Source: Pseudonocardiaceae bacterium (GTDB lineage Bacteria > Actinomycetota > Actinomycetes > Mycobacteriales > Pseudonocardiaceae). From it: DNA of 46,442 nt. The position numbers and the translations under genes are program-made. Positions 8,546 to 18,631 of this stretch are shown piece by piece. The notes under the pieces are model-generated. The model ran no database searches and was not told the DNA's origin. It saw only the letters and a list, made by a program, of their open reading frames with translations. Positions within the stretch are counted from its first letter, which is position 1. Every line of letters starts with the position of its first letter. The DNA lies in contig WHSY01000024.1 in the NCBI GenBank assembly GCA_009379815.1, positions 8,215 to 54,656 of the forward strand. Direction: 5' to 3'.

Positions 8546-9357
8546 GACGGCACCGCCGAGGCGGTGATGCGTCCACTCCAGGCCACTCCGGCGCAGATCA
8601 GCACGGTGCCGAGCACGAGCAGCAGCTGCCCGATGGCCGTTGCTGCGAGGACCTGCCAAGGGTCGGCGCCGATGGCCTGGCCCAGCAGCAGTCCGAGCAC
8701 CGGCAGCCCCGCCAGCACCGCCGCGGTCGCGCGGGGACCGGCGAGCCGCGCATCGACGTCGGCGGCGAAGCGCACCCGCTGTTCGGCGTCGCACCGCACC
8801 GCGTCGAGCAGCTCGGCCAGCGGCACGCCATGGCGCTGGCCGAGCGCCCACGCATCGGCGAGGCGAGCAAGCCACGGGGCCAGCGCGGGATCGTGGTGGC
8901 GCCGCAGCACGGTCGGCACGTCCCCGCCGAGCCGGGCTGCCGCCGCGCCGGCGCCGAGCGCCGCTGCGGCGCCCGGTGCCACCCCGGCTGCGGCTGCCTC
9001 CATGGCAGCGGCGGGATGCGCCCCGGCGCGCAGCTCCGCGACGAGGGTCCCGAGCGCCTCGACCAGGCCGGCGGCCGCGGACGCCTCGCGACGCCGACCC
9101 AGGCCCGACCGCCATCTCACCGCCGCGGTGGCGGCCCCCACGGCGGCCGCCATCGCTCCACCGGCGCCCGCGAGCACCGCCCCGAAGGCACCAGCAGCGA
9201 CCAGGACCAGCGGCAATGCGGGCGGGGACGGCAGCCACCGGCGGTCCGGCTCGACGGGCACGCACCTGCGGGCCAGCCCGGGCAGCCGGTAGCGGCCCGC
9301 AGCCGCAGGCCACGCAGCCAGGCCGGCCGCGAGCGCGAGCAGCGCCAGGCTCAGCAT
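8542..9357 (-). CDS. tadB: TadB-like type II secretion/Flp pilus membrane platform protein
   Basis: About 271 residues: two N-terminal hydrophobic segments, a GspF-type domain (LVAELRAGAHPAAAMEAAA, later LARLADAWALGQRHGVPLAELLDAV), then C-terminal hydrophobic helices. Actinobacterial TadB is short and Ala-rich like this one. ATG 9357 overlaps the tadA stop by seven bases; the upstream in-frame extension is antisense-like shadow. It pairs with TadC to form the membrane platform driven by TadA. Confidence 0.82.
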   Translation of the reverse strand: MLSLALLALAAGLAAWPAAAGRYRLPGLARRCVPVEPDRRWLPSPPALPLVLVAAGAFGAVLAGAGGAMAAAVGAATAAVRWRSGLGRRREASAAAGLVEALGTLVAELRAGAHPAAAMEAAAAGVAPGAAAALGAGAAAARLGGDVPTVLRRHHDPALAPWLARLADAWALGQRHGVPLAELLDAVRCDAEQRVRFAADVDARLAGPRATAAVLAGLPVLGLLLGQAIGADPWQVLAATAIGQLLLVLGTVLICAGVAWSGRITASAVPS

Positions 9358-10520
9358 CCTGCTCCGATCCCGCGCTCGGTGAGCAGGTCGGCCAGCAGCT
9401 GACGCCCTGCCGCCCACCGGCCATCCTGCCAGGCCGGGACGACGTTCACGAAGTCGCCGTCACGGGCGAGCACGCCCACCGCGGCAAGCCGCCGCCCACC
9501 GGCGGCTCGTACCACGTGCAGCACCACCTGGACCGCCGCGGCGAGCTGGCTGTGCAGCGCCGAGCGCGACATCCCGCCCAGGGCAGCCAGCGCCTCCAGC
9601 CGCGCCGGCACCTCCGCGGGCGAGTTCGCGTGCACCGTGCCGGCCCCGCCGTCGTGCCCGGTGTTCAGGGCGGCGAGCATCTCGCAGACCTCGGCGCCCC
9701 GCACCTCGCCCACCACGAGGCGGTCGGGGCGCATCCGCAGCGCTTGGCGGACCAGATCACGCAGCGTGACCTCGCCCGCACCCTCGAGATTGGGTGCCCG
9801 CGCGGCGAGCCGGACCACATGCGGATGCGACGGCGCCAGCTCGGTGGCGTCCTCGACGCACACGATGCGCTCGCCGCCGGCGGCGCATCCCAGCAGGGCC
9901 GACAGCAGGGTCGTCTTGCCGCTGCCGGTGCCACCGACCACGAGGAAGGCGAGCCGGGCCGCAACCACGGCACGCAGCAACCGCGCCACGTCCGCATCGA
10001 AGGTCCCCATCGCGGTCAGCGCGTCGAGGTCGTGGCTGGCAGGGCGCAGCACCCGCAGCGACACGCAGGTGCCGTCGGCTGCGACCGGTGGCAGGACCGC
10101 GTGCAGTCGGGTGCCGTCTGCCAGCCGGGCATCGACGCACGGCGACGCATCGTCGAGCCTGCGGCCTGCGACGAGGGCGAGCCGCTGGGCGAGGCGGCGC
10201 ACCGCGTCGTCGTCCGGGAACCGCACGTCGGTACGGCACAGCTCGCCCGCCCGTTCCACCCACACCCTGTCGGGGCCGGTGACCAGGACGTCGGTCGTGG
10301 CAGGGTCCCGCAGCAACGGCTCGAGCGGCCCTGCTCCGACAAGCTCCTCCTGCAGCTGCCGCAGCGCGGCGAGGACTTCCAGGTCGGCCACCACGCCCCC
10401 GGCCTCGGCGCGCACGGCGGCCGCCACCGCGGCAGGTGACGGCGCGGCGCTCTGCTCGGCCAACCGGTGGCGGACCCGGTCCACCAGCGGGGCCGTCAGC
10501 GCCCCGTTTCCGGCGTTCAT
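9351..10520 (-). CDS. tadA: TadA/CpaF-family pilus assembly ATPase
   Basis: 389 residues. N-terminal domain followed by a type II/IV secretion ATPase core: Walker A VVGGTGSGKTTLL (about residues 185-197), an Asp box with Glu (VCVEDATELA), a Walker B region (PDRLVVGEVRGAEV) and a His box (NTGHDGGAGTVHANS). The enzyme powers pilus extension at the inner face of the membrane. It corresponds to the helicase/secretion-neighbourhood ATPase family (Rv3659c position). ATG overlaps the ssd stop (ATGA), indicating coupling. Confidence 0.93.
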   Translation of the reverse strand: MNAGNGALTAPLVDRVRHRLAEQSAAPSPAAVAAAVRAEAGGVVADLEVLAALRQLQEELVGAGPLEPLLRDPATTDVLVTGPDRVWVERAGELCRTDVRFPDDDAVRRLAQRLALVAGRRLDDASPCVDARLADGTRLHAVLPPVAADGTCVSLRVLRPASHDLDALTAMGTFDADVARLLRAVVAARLAFLVVGGTGSGKTTLLSALLGCAAGGERIVCVEDATELAPSHPHVVRLAARAPNLEGAGEVTLRDLVRQALRMRPDRLVVGEVRGAEVCEMLAALNTGHDGGAGTVHANSPAEVPARLEALAALGGMSRSALHSQLAAAVQVVLHVVRAAGGRRLAAVGVLARDGDFVNVVPAWQDGRWAAGRQLLADLLTERGIGAGC

Positions 10521-11605
10521 GCTGCGTTCCGCTCTCCGCCGGCCCGGCCGTCGAGCGTGTCCAGCACCGCACGGGCCGCCACGGCCAACGGGCCGCGGCC
10601 ACGGCCGGGCGCCTCGCCGCGGTCGAGCGCTGCGGCCAGCCCGGGCTGCGGGCGCATCGCGACGAGCAGCGGCAGATCGAGCGCGCGGGCGATCTCCGGC
10701 GGCGAGAGTCCGCCGGGTGACGGCCCCCGCACCACGAGCTGCAGCGGTGTGCCCAGCCCGCCGACCCTGGCCGCGACGGTGGCGGCCGCGGCACAGGCCC
10801 GCACCTCGGCCGGCACCACGAGGACGGCCAGGTCGGCGGCCTCCAACGCCACGCCTGCCGCGTCACACGGATGCCGCGGCACGTCGCACACGACGATCTC
10901 GCCGGCGCGGCGGCCTGCGGCGCACACCCCACGGATCGCCTCCGGATCGGGCCCGGTCCCGTCCCGGTCGCAGGACAGCACGGTCAGCCGTCCGCCACCG
11001 GCGGCGAGCAACGGTGCCGGCAGGGCAGCATGCAGCGACGACGCCGCCACCCGCCCGCCTGCCATGGCGAGGCCGGGCCAGCGCAACCCGGCGGTGTCCT
11101 CCGCCCCGAGCACCAGGTCCAGGCCCCCACCCAGGGCGTCGCAATCCACCAGCAAGGTGCCGGTCTGTTCGGCGGCGGCGGTCACCGCGACCGCCGCCGC
11201 CAGCACCGATGACCCCGCCCCACCCCGCCCACCGAGCACCGCCAGCACCCGCCCGGGTCGCGCGGGGGTTTCCGTCGCGTCGGCCAGCGCACTGACCAGC
11301 CACGGTTCGGCATCCGGCAGCGTCGCCACGTGCTCCGCGCCGACGGCAACGGCGCGCTCCCAGACATTCGGCGGCGCCGCGCCCGCCGCCACGACCACCA
11401 CGCCGTCGCGCCGCGGTAGCCGCGCCACTGCGCAGGCACCCGCCGCGTCGGCGTCGAGCAGCACCAGGGAGGTCTCGCTCCACCGCCCGCGCAACGAGGA
11501 CACCCCGTCCACGCGGTCCAGCTCGCACCCCGCCGCCGCCGCGAGCCGCTCCAGATCCCCGGCGAGCCCGTCCTGCCCGACCATCGCCACCGGCCGCCGA
11601 TCCAC
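10517..11605 (-). CDS. ssd: Septum-site-determining protein Ssd, CpaE/TadZ-like ParA-family protein
   Basis: About 362 residues. An N-terminal receiver-like region is followed by a MinD/ParA-type ATPase fold. The P-loop position reads GGRGGAGSSVLAAAVA, lacking the canonical GKT/GKS Lys-Thr, as in actinobacterial CpaE homologues. The family localises Tad machinery and, in mycobacteria, influences septum placement (Rv3660c position). GTG 11605 is preferred over the open frame back to 11767 because AAAGGGGG lies five bases upstream. It is the first gene of the tad operon. Confidence 0.85.
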   Translation of the reverse strand: MDRRPVAMVGQDGLAGDLERLAAAAGCELDRVDGVSSLRGRWSETSLVLLDADAAGACAVARLPRRDGVVVVAAGAAPPNVWERAVAVGAEHVATLPDAEPWLVSALADATETPARPGRVLAVLGGRGGAGSSVLAAAVAVTAAAEQTGTLLVDCDALGGGLDLVLGAEDTAGLRWPGLAMAGGRVAASSLHAALPAPLLAAGGGRLTVLSCDRDGTGPDPEAIRGVCAAGRRAGEIVVCDVPRHPCDAAGVALEAADLAVLVVPAEVRACAAAATVAARVGGLGTPLQLVVRGPSPGGLSPPEIARALDLPLLVAMRPQPGLAAALDRGEAPGRGRGPLAVAARAVLDTLDGRAGGERNAA

Positions 11606-11610
11606 GGCTG

Positions 11611-11618
11611 CCCCCTTT
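11611..11618 (-). promoter_or_regulatory. Shine-Dalgarno deciding the ssd start
   Basis: Minus-strand AAAGGGGG ends five bases before GTG 11605. It fixes the start of ssd, which otherwise stays open for another 54 codons. Confidence 0.7.
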
Positions 11619-11813
11619 GCTCGCACGGCCACTGTCGACGGCAACGGTGTCCGGGGCGCGGCGACACCACCAGGGCGGCCCAGCGGGCCTGTGGATAACC
11701 GGGTCACTGTGGACAACTGCGGCCCAGCAAGCGGTGACGGCGGGCGATTGTCGGGGGATTGCGGCACAGTGGGGCGGTTGTCCGCGCCACCGAAACCCGG
11801 AGCCCAGACATGG

Positions 11814-11901
11814 GACGGCCCCCGTCAGGGGGGAGGGACGGGGGCCGTCGTGGGTTCAGCCCCGGGGGGTCGGGCTGAACCCGTCCGGTCATGACCGGAC
11901 G
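11814..11901. repeat. Three consecutive perfect inverted repeats
   Basis: Hairpin 1: 13-bp arms 11814-11826 and 11837-11849 with a 10-nt loop. Hairpin 2: 11-bp arms 11852-11862 and 11872-11882 with a 9-nt loop. Palindrome 3: 20 bp, 11882-11901 (CGTCCGGTCATGACCGGACG), sharing its first base with hairpin 2. No T-run follows any of them. They lie between two divergently transcribed genes, where a terminator is not expected, so they may be an operator, an RNA element, or the end of an unannotated transcript. Confidence 0.8.
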
Positions 11902-11977
11902 CGCGCAAGGATAGCTTGTCGAGCGCCGCGCCGCTGCCCCTCCACGTGGGGGAGGCGAACCGTCCGTCCGCGCGACC

Positions 11978-11983
11978 TATGCT
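11978..11983 (+). promoter_or_regulatory. -10 hexamer, leaderless arrangement, HAD gene
   Basis: TATGCT, then 7 nt, then GTG 11991. The spacing places the transcript start at the start codon. No clear -35. Confidence 0.5.
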
Positions 11984-11990
11984 CACCGCT

Positions 11991-12797
11991 GTGACCGATC
12001 CGGGCCCGGGCGTACCGCGCGTCGCCGCGTTCTTCGACCTGGACAAAACGATCATCGCGAAGTCCAGCACGCTGGCCTTCTCCCGCCCGTTCTTCCAGGA
12101 AGGGCTGATCAACCGCAGGGCGGTGCTCAAGAGCACCTACGCCCAGTTCATGTTCCTGCTCTCCGGGGCCGATTCCGACCAGATGGACCGGATGCGGGCG
12201 CACATCACCGCGCTGTGCGAGGGGTGGGACGTGGCACAGGTGACCGCGATCGTCGAGGAGACGCTGCACGACATCGTCGACCCGCTCGTCTATGCGGAGG
12301 CGACCGAGCTCATCGCCGAGCACCGCGCCCAGGGCGACGACGTGGTTGTGGTCTCGGCATCCGGGGCCGAGATCGTCGAGCCGATCGCCCGCATGCTCGG
12401 GGCCACCCACAGCGTCGGCACCCGGATGGTGGCGACCGAGGGTCGCTACACCGGCGAGGTCGACTTCTACTGCTACGGGGAGAACAAGGCACGGGCGGCG
12501 AAGGAGCTGGCCGCGGTACGGGGCTACGACCTGTCCCGCTGCCACGCCTACTCCGACTCCATCACCGACTTCCCGCTGCTGGAGGCGGTCGGCCACCCCA
12601 CCGCGGTCAACCCCGATCGCGCGCTGCGCCGGGAGGCGGCTGTGCGGGGTTGGCCGGTGCTGAGCTTCTCCAACCCGGTCTCGTTGCGGGCGCGGCTCCC
12701 GGCTCCCTCGGGCACCCAGGTGGCCGCGGCGGTGGGCCTGAGCGCGGTCGCGGCGGCGGGCGCCGCGTGGTACGGCCTGCGCCGGCGGCAGCGCTGA
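11991..12797 (+). CDS. HAD-superfamily (SerB-like) phosphatase with C-terminal membrane helix
   Basis: About 268 residues. Motif I FFDLDKTI, motif II VVVVSASG, motif III Lys near ENKARAAKEL and motif IV DSITDFPLL define a HAD-IB phosphatase. A C-terminal hydrophobic helix followed by RRRQR suggests anchoring to the inner face of the membrane. It sits next to ssd like Rv3661. The substrate is unknown; phosphoserine, lysophospholipid or trehalose-type phosphates are possibilities for HAD-IB. GTG 11991 is chosen from the leaderless -10; ATG 11979 and TTG 11916 are alternatives. Confidence 0.85.
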   Translation: MTDPGPGVPRVAAFFDLDKTIIAKSSTLAFSRPFFQEGLINRRAVLKSTYAQFMFLLSGADSDQMDRMRAHITALCEGWDVAQVTAIVEETLHDIVDPLVYAEATELIAEHRAQGDDVVVVSASGAEIVEPIARMLGATHSVGTRMVATEGRYTGEVDFYCYGENKARAAKELAAVRGYDLSRCHAYSDSITDFPLLEAVGHPTAVNPDRALRREAAVRGWPVLSFSNPVSLRARLPAPSGTQVAAAVGLSAVAAAGAAWYGLRRRQR

Positions 12798-12833
12798 GGC
12801 CGCCGGCCCGCGGGACCACCAGTCGCCGCGACG

Positions 12834-12871
12834 GGCGCCCTTGCTGTCTCGGACGCAGTGAAGGCGCCCTT
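12834..12871. repeat. Paired GGCGCCCTT motif, possible interspersed intergenic repeat
   Basis: GGCGCCCTT at 12834-12842 and 12863-12871, separated by GCTGTCTCGGACGCAGTGAA. The second copy is part of a near-palindrome GAAGGCGCCCTTC. Similar GTGAAGGCGCCCTT elements are, from memory, scattered between genes in Amycolatopsis and relatives. Confidence 0.45.
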
Positions 12872-13185
12872 CGGGACGAGACCGGAGCGACAACAGCGCG
12901 GCGGCTGCCACGCTGCGTGCCTGGAACGGTGCACCTGATCGGGCCTCTTGCCGTGAGCCCCGGGACGGATTAGACATGAGGGCACGGACACCTGGAAGGC
13001 CAGGGGCGTTGCAGAGGAGAAGCATCGCCCACCCCGTCCGGGACTCCGTGCACGGGCGCCGGGCACCCACGCGCAGCACGCCGCGGGAGGCTTGTCGTCG
13101 AGGGTCTGCGTACCGGGACGCCGGGCGCCGAGACCCGGTGGGAACGACACGAGTTGCACGCCTGGTACCCCGCCCGCCCGTGCGA

Positions 13186-13228
13186 ACGGCGACGCACTCC
13201 CGCCGCGAGGCCAGGAGTGCGTCGCCGT
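13186..13228. terminator. Perfect 15-bp hairpin, terminator-like
   Basis: Arms 13186-13200 and 13214-13228 with a 13-nt loop, no T-run. It lies upstream of murR and far from any upstream stop codon. Confidence 0.5.
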
Positions 13229-13292
13229 GTCATGTCGGGCGCCGGACCCAGCCGCGCAGGCCCCGCCACCGCGCAACCCGCCTGATCGGGCA

Positions 13293-13321
13293 TTGTGCCA
13301 GCGCCGGCTCGTTAGTAACTT
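13293..13321 (+). promoter_or_regulatory. murR promoter, leaderless
   Basis: -35 TTGTGC (13293-13298), 17-bp spacer, -10 TAACTT (13316-13321), then 6 nt to ATG 13328. This is the most complete promoter visible in the window. Regulators of this family usually bind near their own promoter. Confidence 0.65.
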
Positions 13322-13327
13322 TCACAC

Positions 13328-14263
13328 ATGCGTGCCCATGTCGAGCCGGCAGCCGGATCCTCGGACGATTCCAGCCCGCTGGTCCTGATCCGTTCCCTGC
13401 TGCCGGGGCTGGCACGGGCCGAGCAACGGGTCGCCCAGGTGGTGCTCGCCGACGCCGCATCGGTAGCGCACCGCAGTATCACTGAGGTCGCGGAGGAGGC
13501 GAGCACCAGCGAGACGACGGTCACGCGGTTCTGCAAGGCGATCGGCATCGGCGGCTATCCCGAGCTGCGCCTCGCGCTGGCGGCCGAGACCGCCCGCTCG
13601 GCCGCCAGGGGTAGCCGCGAGGTCGGCGGGGACATCGGGCCGGGTGACCGGCTCACCGACGTCGTCGCCAAGATCGCCTTCGCCGATGCGAGGGCGGTGG
13701 AGGAGACCGCGGACCAGCTCGACATCGAGGTGCTCGGCACCGTCATCGCGGCGCTGGCCGCCGCACGCCGCGTTGACGTCTACGGCGTCGGCGCCAGCGC
13801 GTTCGTCGCGATGGACTTCCAGCAGAAGCTGCACCGCATCGGCCGCACCGCGTTCGCCTGGACCGACGTGCACATGGCGCTGACCTCGGCCGCACTGCTG
13901 GCCGAGGGCGACGTCGCGGTGGGGGTCTCGCACACCGGCTCGACCTCGGACACCGTCGACGCACTCGCGCACGCGGGGCACAACGGCGCGTGCACCGTCG
14001 CACTGACCAACTACCCGCGTTCGCCGGTCGCCGACGTGGCCGATCACGTGCTGACGACCGCGGCGCGGGAGACCACCTTCCGCTCGGGTGCGATGGCCAG
14101 CCGGATCGCCCAGCTGACGGTCATCGACTGCCTGTTCATCGGGGTGGCCCAGCGCCACCACGACACCGCCAGACAGGCGCTGATCTCGACATACGACGCG
14201 ATCAGCGACCGCAGGCTCGACGCCCGCCCGGACGGCCGACGTTCACAACGGGACAGCAGGTGA
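13328..14263 (+). CDS. murR: MurR/RpiR-family transcriptional regulator with SIS domain
   Basis: 311 residues. An N-terminal RpiR-type helix-turn-helix (about 20-90; ITEVAEEASTSETTVTRFCKAIG) precedes a C-terminal SIS phosphosugar-binding domain (about 135-270; YGVGASAFVAMDFQQKL, GVSHTGSTSDTV). Such proteins sense sugar phosphates such as N-acetylmuramate 6-phosphate. Its stop overlaps the murQ start (GTGA), so the two are co-translated, which points to control of MurNAc-6P catabolism. ATG 13328 is fixed by the leaderless promoter. Confidence 0.88.
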   Translation: MRAHVEPAAGSSDDSSPLVLIRSLLPGLARAEQRVAQVVLADAASVAHRSITEVAEEASTSETTVTRFCKAIGIGGYPELRLALAAETARSAARGSREVGGDIGPGDRLTDVVAKIAFADARAVEETADQLDIEVLGTVIAALAAARRVDVYGVGASAFVAMDFQQKLHRIGRTAFAWTDVHMALTSAALLAEGDVAVGVSHTGSTSDTVDALAHAGHNGACTVALTNYPRSPVADVADHVLTTAARETTFRSGAMASRIAQLTVIDCLFIGVAQRHHDTARQALISTYDAISDRRLDARPDGRRSQRDSR

Positions 14264-15213
14264 CAGTCGAGCTGTACTCGTCGCAACCCATCCCGGAGCA
14301 GCGGGCACAACCGCCGACCGAGCAACCACAGGCCCCGACCGAGCGACGCAATCCGCGCACCGTCGACATCGATCGGCAATCCAGCCTCGAGCTGCTGCGC
14401 ACGCTGCACGCGGAGGACGCGCTCGTCCCCGACGAGGTGGCTGCAGCGCTGCCACAACTCGCCGTCGCCGTCGACCTGGCGGTCACCGCGCTGGGCGAGG
14501 GCGGCCGGGTGCACTACTTCGGCGCCGGCACCTCGGGCCGGCTCGCGCTCCTCGACGCGGTCGAGCTCGGCCCCACCTACGCGCTGCCCGGCGGGGTCTT
14601 CGTGCCCCATCAGGCCGGCGGGCCGAGCGACCTGCTGCACTCCGCCGAAGGCGCCGAGGACGACGCGGACGCGGGCGTTGCCGCGGCGGCGGATTCGGTG
14701 CAGGGCCGTGACGTCGCGCTCGGGCTGTCGGCTTCCGGCCGCACGCCCTACGTACGGGGCGCGCTGGGCGCAGCGCACCGGGCCGGTGCCGCCACCGTGC
14801 TCCTGACGTCGAATCCGGCGGCGCGCCCGGATGCCACCGTCGACGTGCTGGTCGCCGTCGACACCGGCCCGGAGGCGGTGGCGGGCTCGACCAGGATGAA
14901 GGCGGGCACCGCGCAGAAGCTGATGCTCACCGCGTTCTCCACCGCGGTCATGGTGCGCACCGGCCGCACCTACTCCAATCTCATGGTCGACATGGTCGCC
15001 GGCAACGCCAAGCTGCGCGCCCGTACGGTGACGATCCTCGCCGAGGCCACCGGGCTCGACGCAGCGCGCTGCGCCGAGGTGCTGGCAGCGGCAGGCGGCG
15101 AGCTCAAGACCGCGCTGGTGTCGGTACTGGGCGAGGTCGGGGTGGTCGAGGCACGGCGCGCGCTCGCGGGCGGCGACGGCCACGTCCGGCGCGCGCTCGA
15201 CGCACTGCGCTGA
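14260..15213 (+). CDS. murQ: N-acetylmuramic acid 6-phosphate etherase
   Basis: 317 residues. It cleaves the lactyl ether of MurNAc-6P to give GlcNAc-6P and D-lactate during peptidoglycan recycling. The SIS-fold signature HYFGAGTSGRLALLDAVE and the second acidic motif SAEGAEDD are present, as are SASGRTPYVRGAL and GSTRMKAGTAQK. The stretch between the two acidic motifs is shorter and more divergent than in E. coli MurQ. GTG 14260 overlaps the murR stop; an in-frame extension upstream is shadow. No PTS transporter (MurP) or MurNAc kinase lies nearby. Confidence 0.92.
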   Translation: MTVELYSSQPIPEQRAQPPTEQPQAPTERRNPRTVDIDRQSSLELLRTLHAEDALVPDEVAAALPQLAVAVDLAVTALGEGGRVHYFGAGTSGRLALLDAVELGPTYALPGGVFVPHQAGGPSDLLHSAEGAEDDADAGVAAAADSVQGRDVALGLSASGRTPYVRGALGAAHRAGAATVLLTSNPAARPDATVDVLVAVDTGPEAVAGSTRMKAGTAQKLMLTAFSTAVMVRTGRTYSNLMVDMVAGNAKLRARTVTILAEATGLDAARCAEVLAAAGGELKTALVSVLGEVGVVEARRALAGGDGHVRRALDALR

Positions 15214-15300
15214 CCCCGATCGCGGGCCTCGATCGCGAGTTCAGCCGGGCCCGTGCAGCCGGACCGGCGCCGTCAGGAGGCTGCGGTCAGGAAGCTGCGG

Positions 15301-16074
15301 TCAGGAAGCGAGGGAATCGGCGATGGAGTTCGCCTCACGCGCGCCGGCCACCAGCGCGTCGCAGCAGTGCACGATCCAGGTCGCCAGCGCGTCCGGCTCG
15401 CCGGTCGCGAAGCCTTCCGCCGCGTCCCGGTACTCCGGCTCGCGACGCAGGTGCCCGACCTCGGGGACCACGAGGCCCTTGGGATCCAGGCCGGTGGCGA
15501 TGGCCGTCAGCCTGGCCGCGGCACGGGCGACCACACCGTCGGCCGTGCCGAACGCCGACAGCGCCAGCAGCTCGCCGTGCACGACCGCGACCTGCACCGG
15601 GCCCGGGACCTGCGTCGCGCCCGCGACCAGCCGGCCCAGCGTGTCGAGCCTGGCCGAGACCTCCGCGGGGGCGGGACCAGCGTGCGCCGCCGGAGCGCCA
15701 CCGCTGCTCGGGCGACCCAACCCCTCGTCGGGGCTGAGATCGGCGGCGGCGAGCACGTGCAACCGGGCCAGCGCCTGCAACGGCGCCCGCTGCCAGGTGC
15801 CGAGCAGGCCGCCGATCGCCTCCGCGGCCCGCAACGCCCCGGCGAGCACGGGTTCGGCGACCGGCCCTTCGGCCGGCAGCTCCGCGCTCCCCCCGTCCAG
15901 CGCGGCCGAGGCCCTGGCCGCGCGTACCGACGCTTCCGCGGCGGTGCTGGGCCAGCCCCGGCGGTTGGCCGGATGCCGGTGCACCTCGTCGACAGCGCTG
16001 CGAGCGGCATCGACCGCGTCGAGGACACCGGGCAGCTCCAGCAACGGACCCAGCGGGTCGGGGTGCGACGTCAC
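15301..16074 (-). CDS. Conserved actinobacterial protein of unknown function
   Basis: About 257 residues, Ala-rich and helical, with no signal peptide. It begins [40 protein letters not shown], which resembles the conserved hypothetical encoded at the Rv3662c position between the HAD phosphatase and acs. No catalytic motif is recognised. GTG 16074 is the most plausible start; the frame stays open further upstream without a ribosome binding site. It converges with murQ and diverges from acs. Confidence 0.65.
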   Translation of the reverse strand: MTSHPDPLGPLLELPGVLDAVDAARSAVDEVHRHPANRRGWPSTAAEASVRAARASAALDGGSAELPAEGPVAEPVLAGALRAAEAIGGLLGTWQRAPLQALARLHVLAAADLSPDEGLGRPSSGGAPAAHAGPAPAEVSARLDTLGRLVAGATQVPGPVQVAVVHGELLALSAFGTADGVVARAAARLTAIATGLDPKGLVVPEVGHLRREPEYRDAAEGFATGEPDALATWIVHCCDALVAGAREANSIADSLAS

Positions 16075-16160
16075 GCACCCGGATCGTGCCAGGCCCGTGA
16101 GTCCGGGGCCGGTGGGCCCCGGTTGGCACCGCGGTGTGAGCGTGGTGTGGTAGCGGGCAC

Positions 16161-16166
16161 TACGGT
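16161..16166 (+). promoter_or_regulatory. Possible acs -10 hexamer
   Basis: TACGGT, which would give a leader of about 50 nt before ATG 16226. A half-site GTGTGA lies just upstream and might be read by Crp; no full palindrome is visible. Confidence 0.35.
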
Positions 16167-16225
16167 CGTGAGGACAGCAGGGTCTCGAATGCAGCAGCTG
16201 CGTGATGTGTGACGAGGAGGTCGGC

Positions 16226-18205
<1,980 letters not shown>

Positions 18206-18218
18206 CCGCGACCTGCAC

Positions 18219-18626
18219 GTGCGCGGCTCGGTCTCGATTCCGCAGGCCGAGTTGCGCTGGCGGTTCTCCCGTGCCGGCGGCCCCGGCGGCCAGGGGGTCA
18301 ACACCACCGACTCGCGGGTGGAGCTGTCGTTCGACGTCGCGGCCAGCGCCGCGCTCGGCGACACCCTGCGCGAGCGGGTGCTCGACCGGCTGGGGCATCG
18401 GCTGACCGGCGGCGTGCTCACCGTCGTCGCCTCCGAGCATCGCTCGCAGCGGCGCAACCGGGACGCCGCACGCGCCCGGCTCGCCGCGCTGGTTCGCGAT
18501 GCGCTGGCACCCGATCCCCCACCGCGGCGGGCGAGCAGACCGTCGAGGGCCGCCCGGGAGCGCCGGATGCAGGCCAAGCGCCACCGTGGCGAGATCAAGC
18601 GGTTGCGTCGCTCGACGGGCGAGTGA
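18219..18626 (+). CDS. arfB: Alternative ribosome-rescue factor ArfB-like peptidyl-tRNA hydrolase
   Basis: 135 residues. A class I release-factor catalytic domain with the GGQ motif (SRAGGPGGQGVNTTDSRVEL) is followed by a basic C-terminal tail (RRASRPSRAARERRMQAKRHRGEIKRLRR) of the kind that inserts into the empty mRNA channel of stalled ribosomes. It lacks the codon-recognition domains of RF1/RF2. GTG 18219 is the only usual start after an in-frame stop at 18180, 13 bp past acs. Confidence 0.9.
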   Translation: MRGSVSIPQAELRWRFSRAGGPGGQGVNTTDSRVELSFDVAASAALGDTLRERVLDRLGHRLTGGVLTVVASEHRSQRRNRDAARARLAALVRDALAPDPPPRRASRPSRAARERRMQAKRHRGEIKRLRRSTGE

Positions 18627-18631
18627 GCACG

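Larger units (their letters stand above)
11606..11990. other. Intergenic region between divergent ssd and HAD genes
   Basis: No gene seen. Apart from the ssd ribosome binding site, its right half holds three consecutive inverted repeats (11814-11901) and a -10-like hexamer for the HAD gene (11978-11983). Confidence 0.6.
12798..13327. other. 530-bp intergenic region with a duplicated motif, an orphan hairpin and the murR promoter
   Basis: No convincing protein gene: frames here have shadow-like composition and no ribosome binding site. It holds a repeated GGCGCCCTT element (12834-12871), a 15-bp-stem hairpin (13186-13228) about 390 bp past the HAD stop, and a good promoter for murR (13293-13321). 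A short non-coding transcript ending at the hairpin is possible but not shown. Confidence 0.5.

Noticed and set aside
13990-14259. Upstream extension of murQ and of traB (43401-43826)
   Set aside because: Both run antisense-like or out of frame through real genes; the coupled starts at 14260 and 43400 are better supported.
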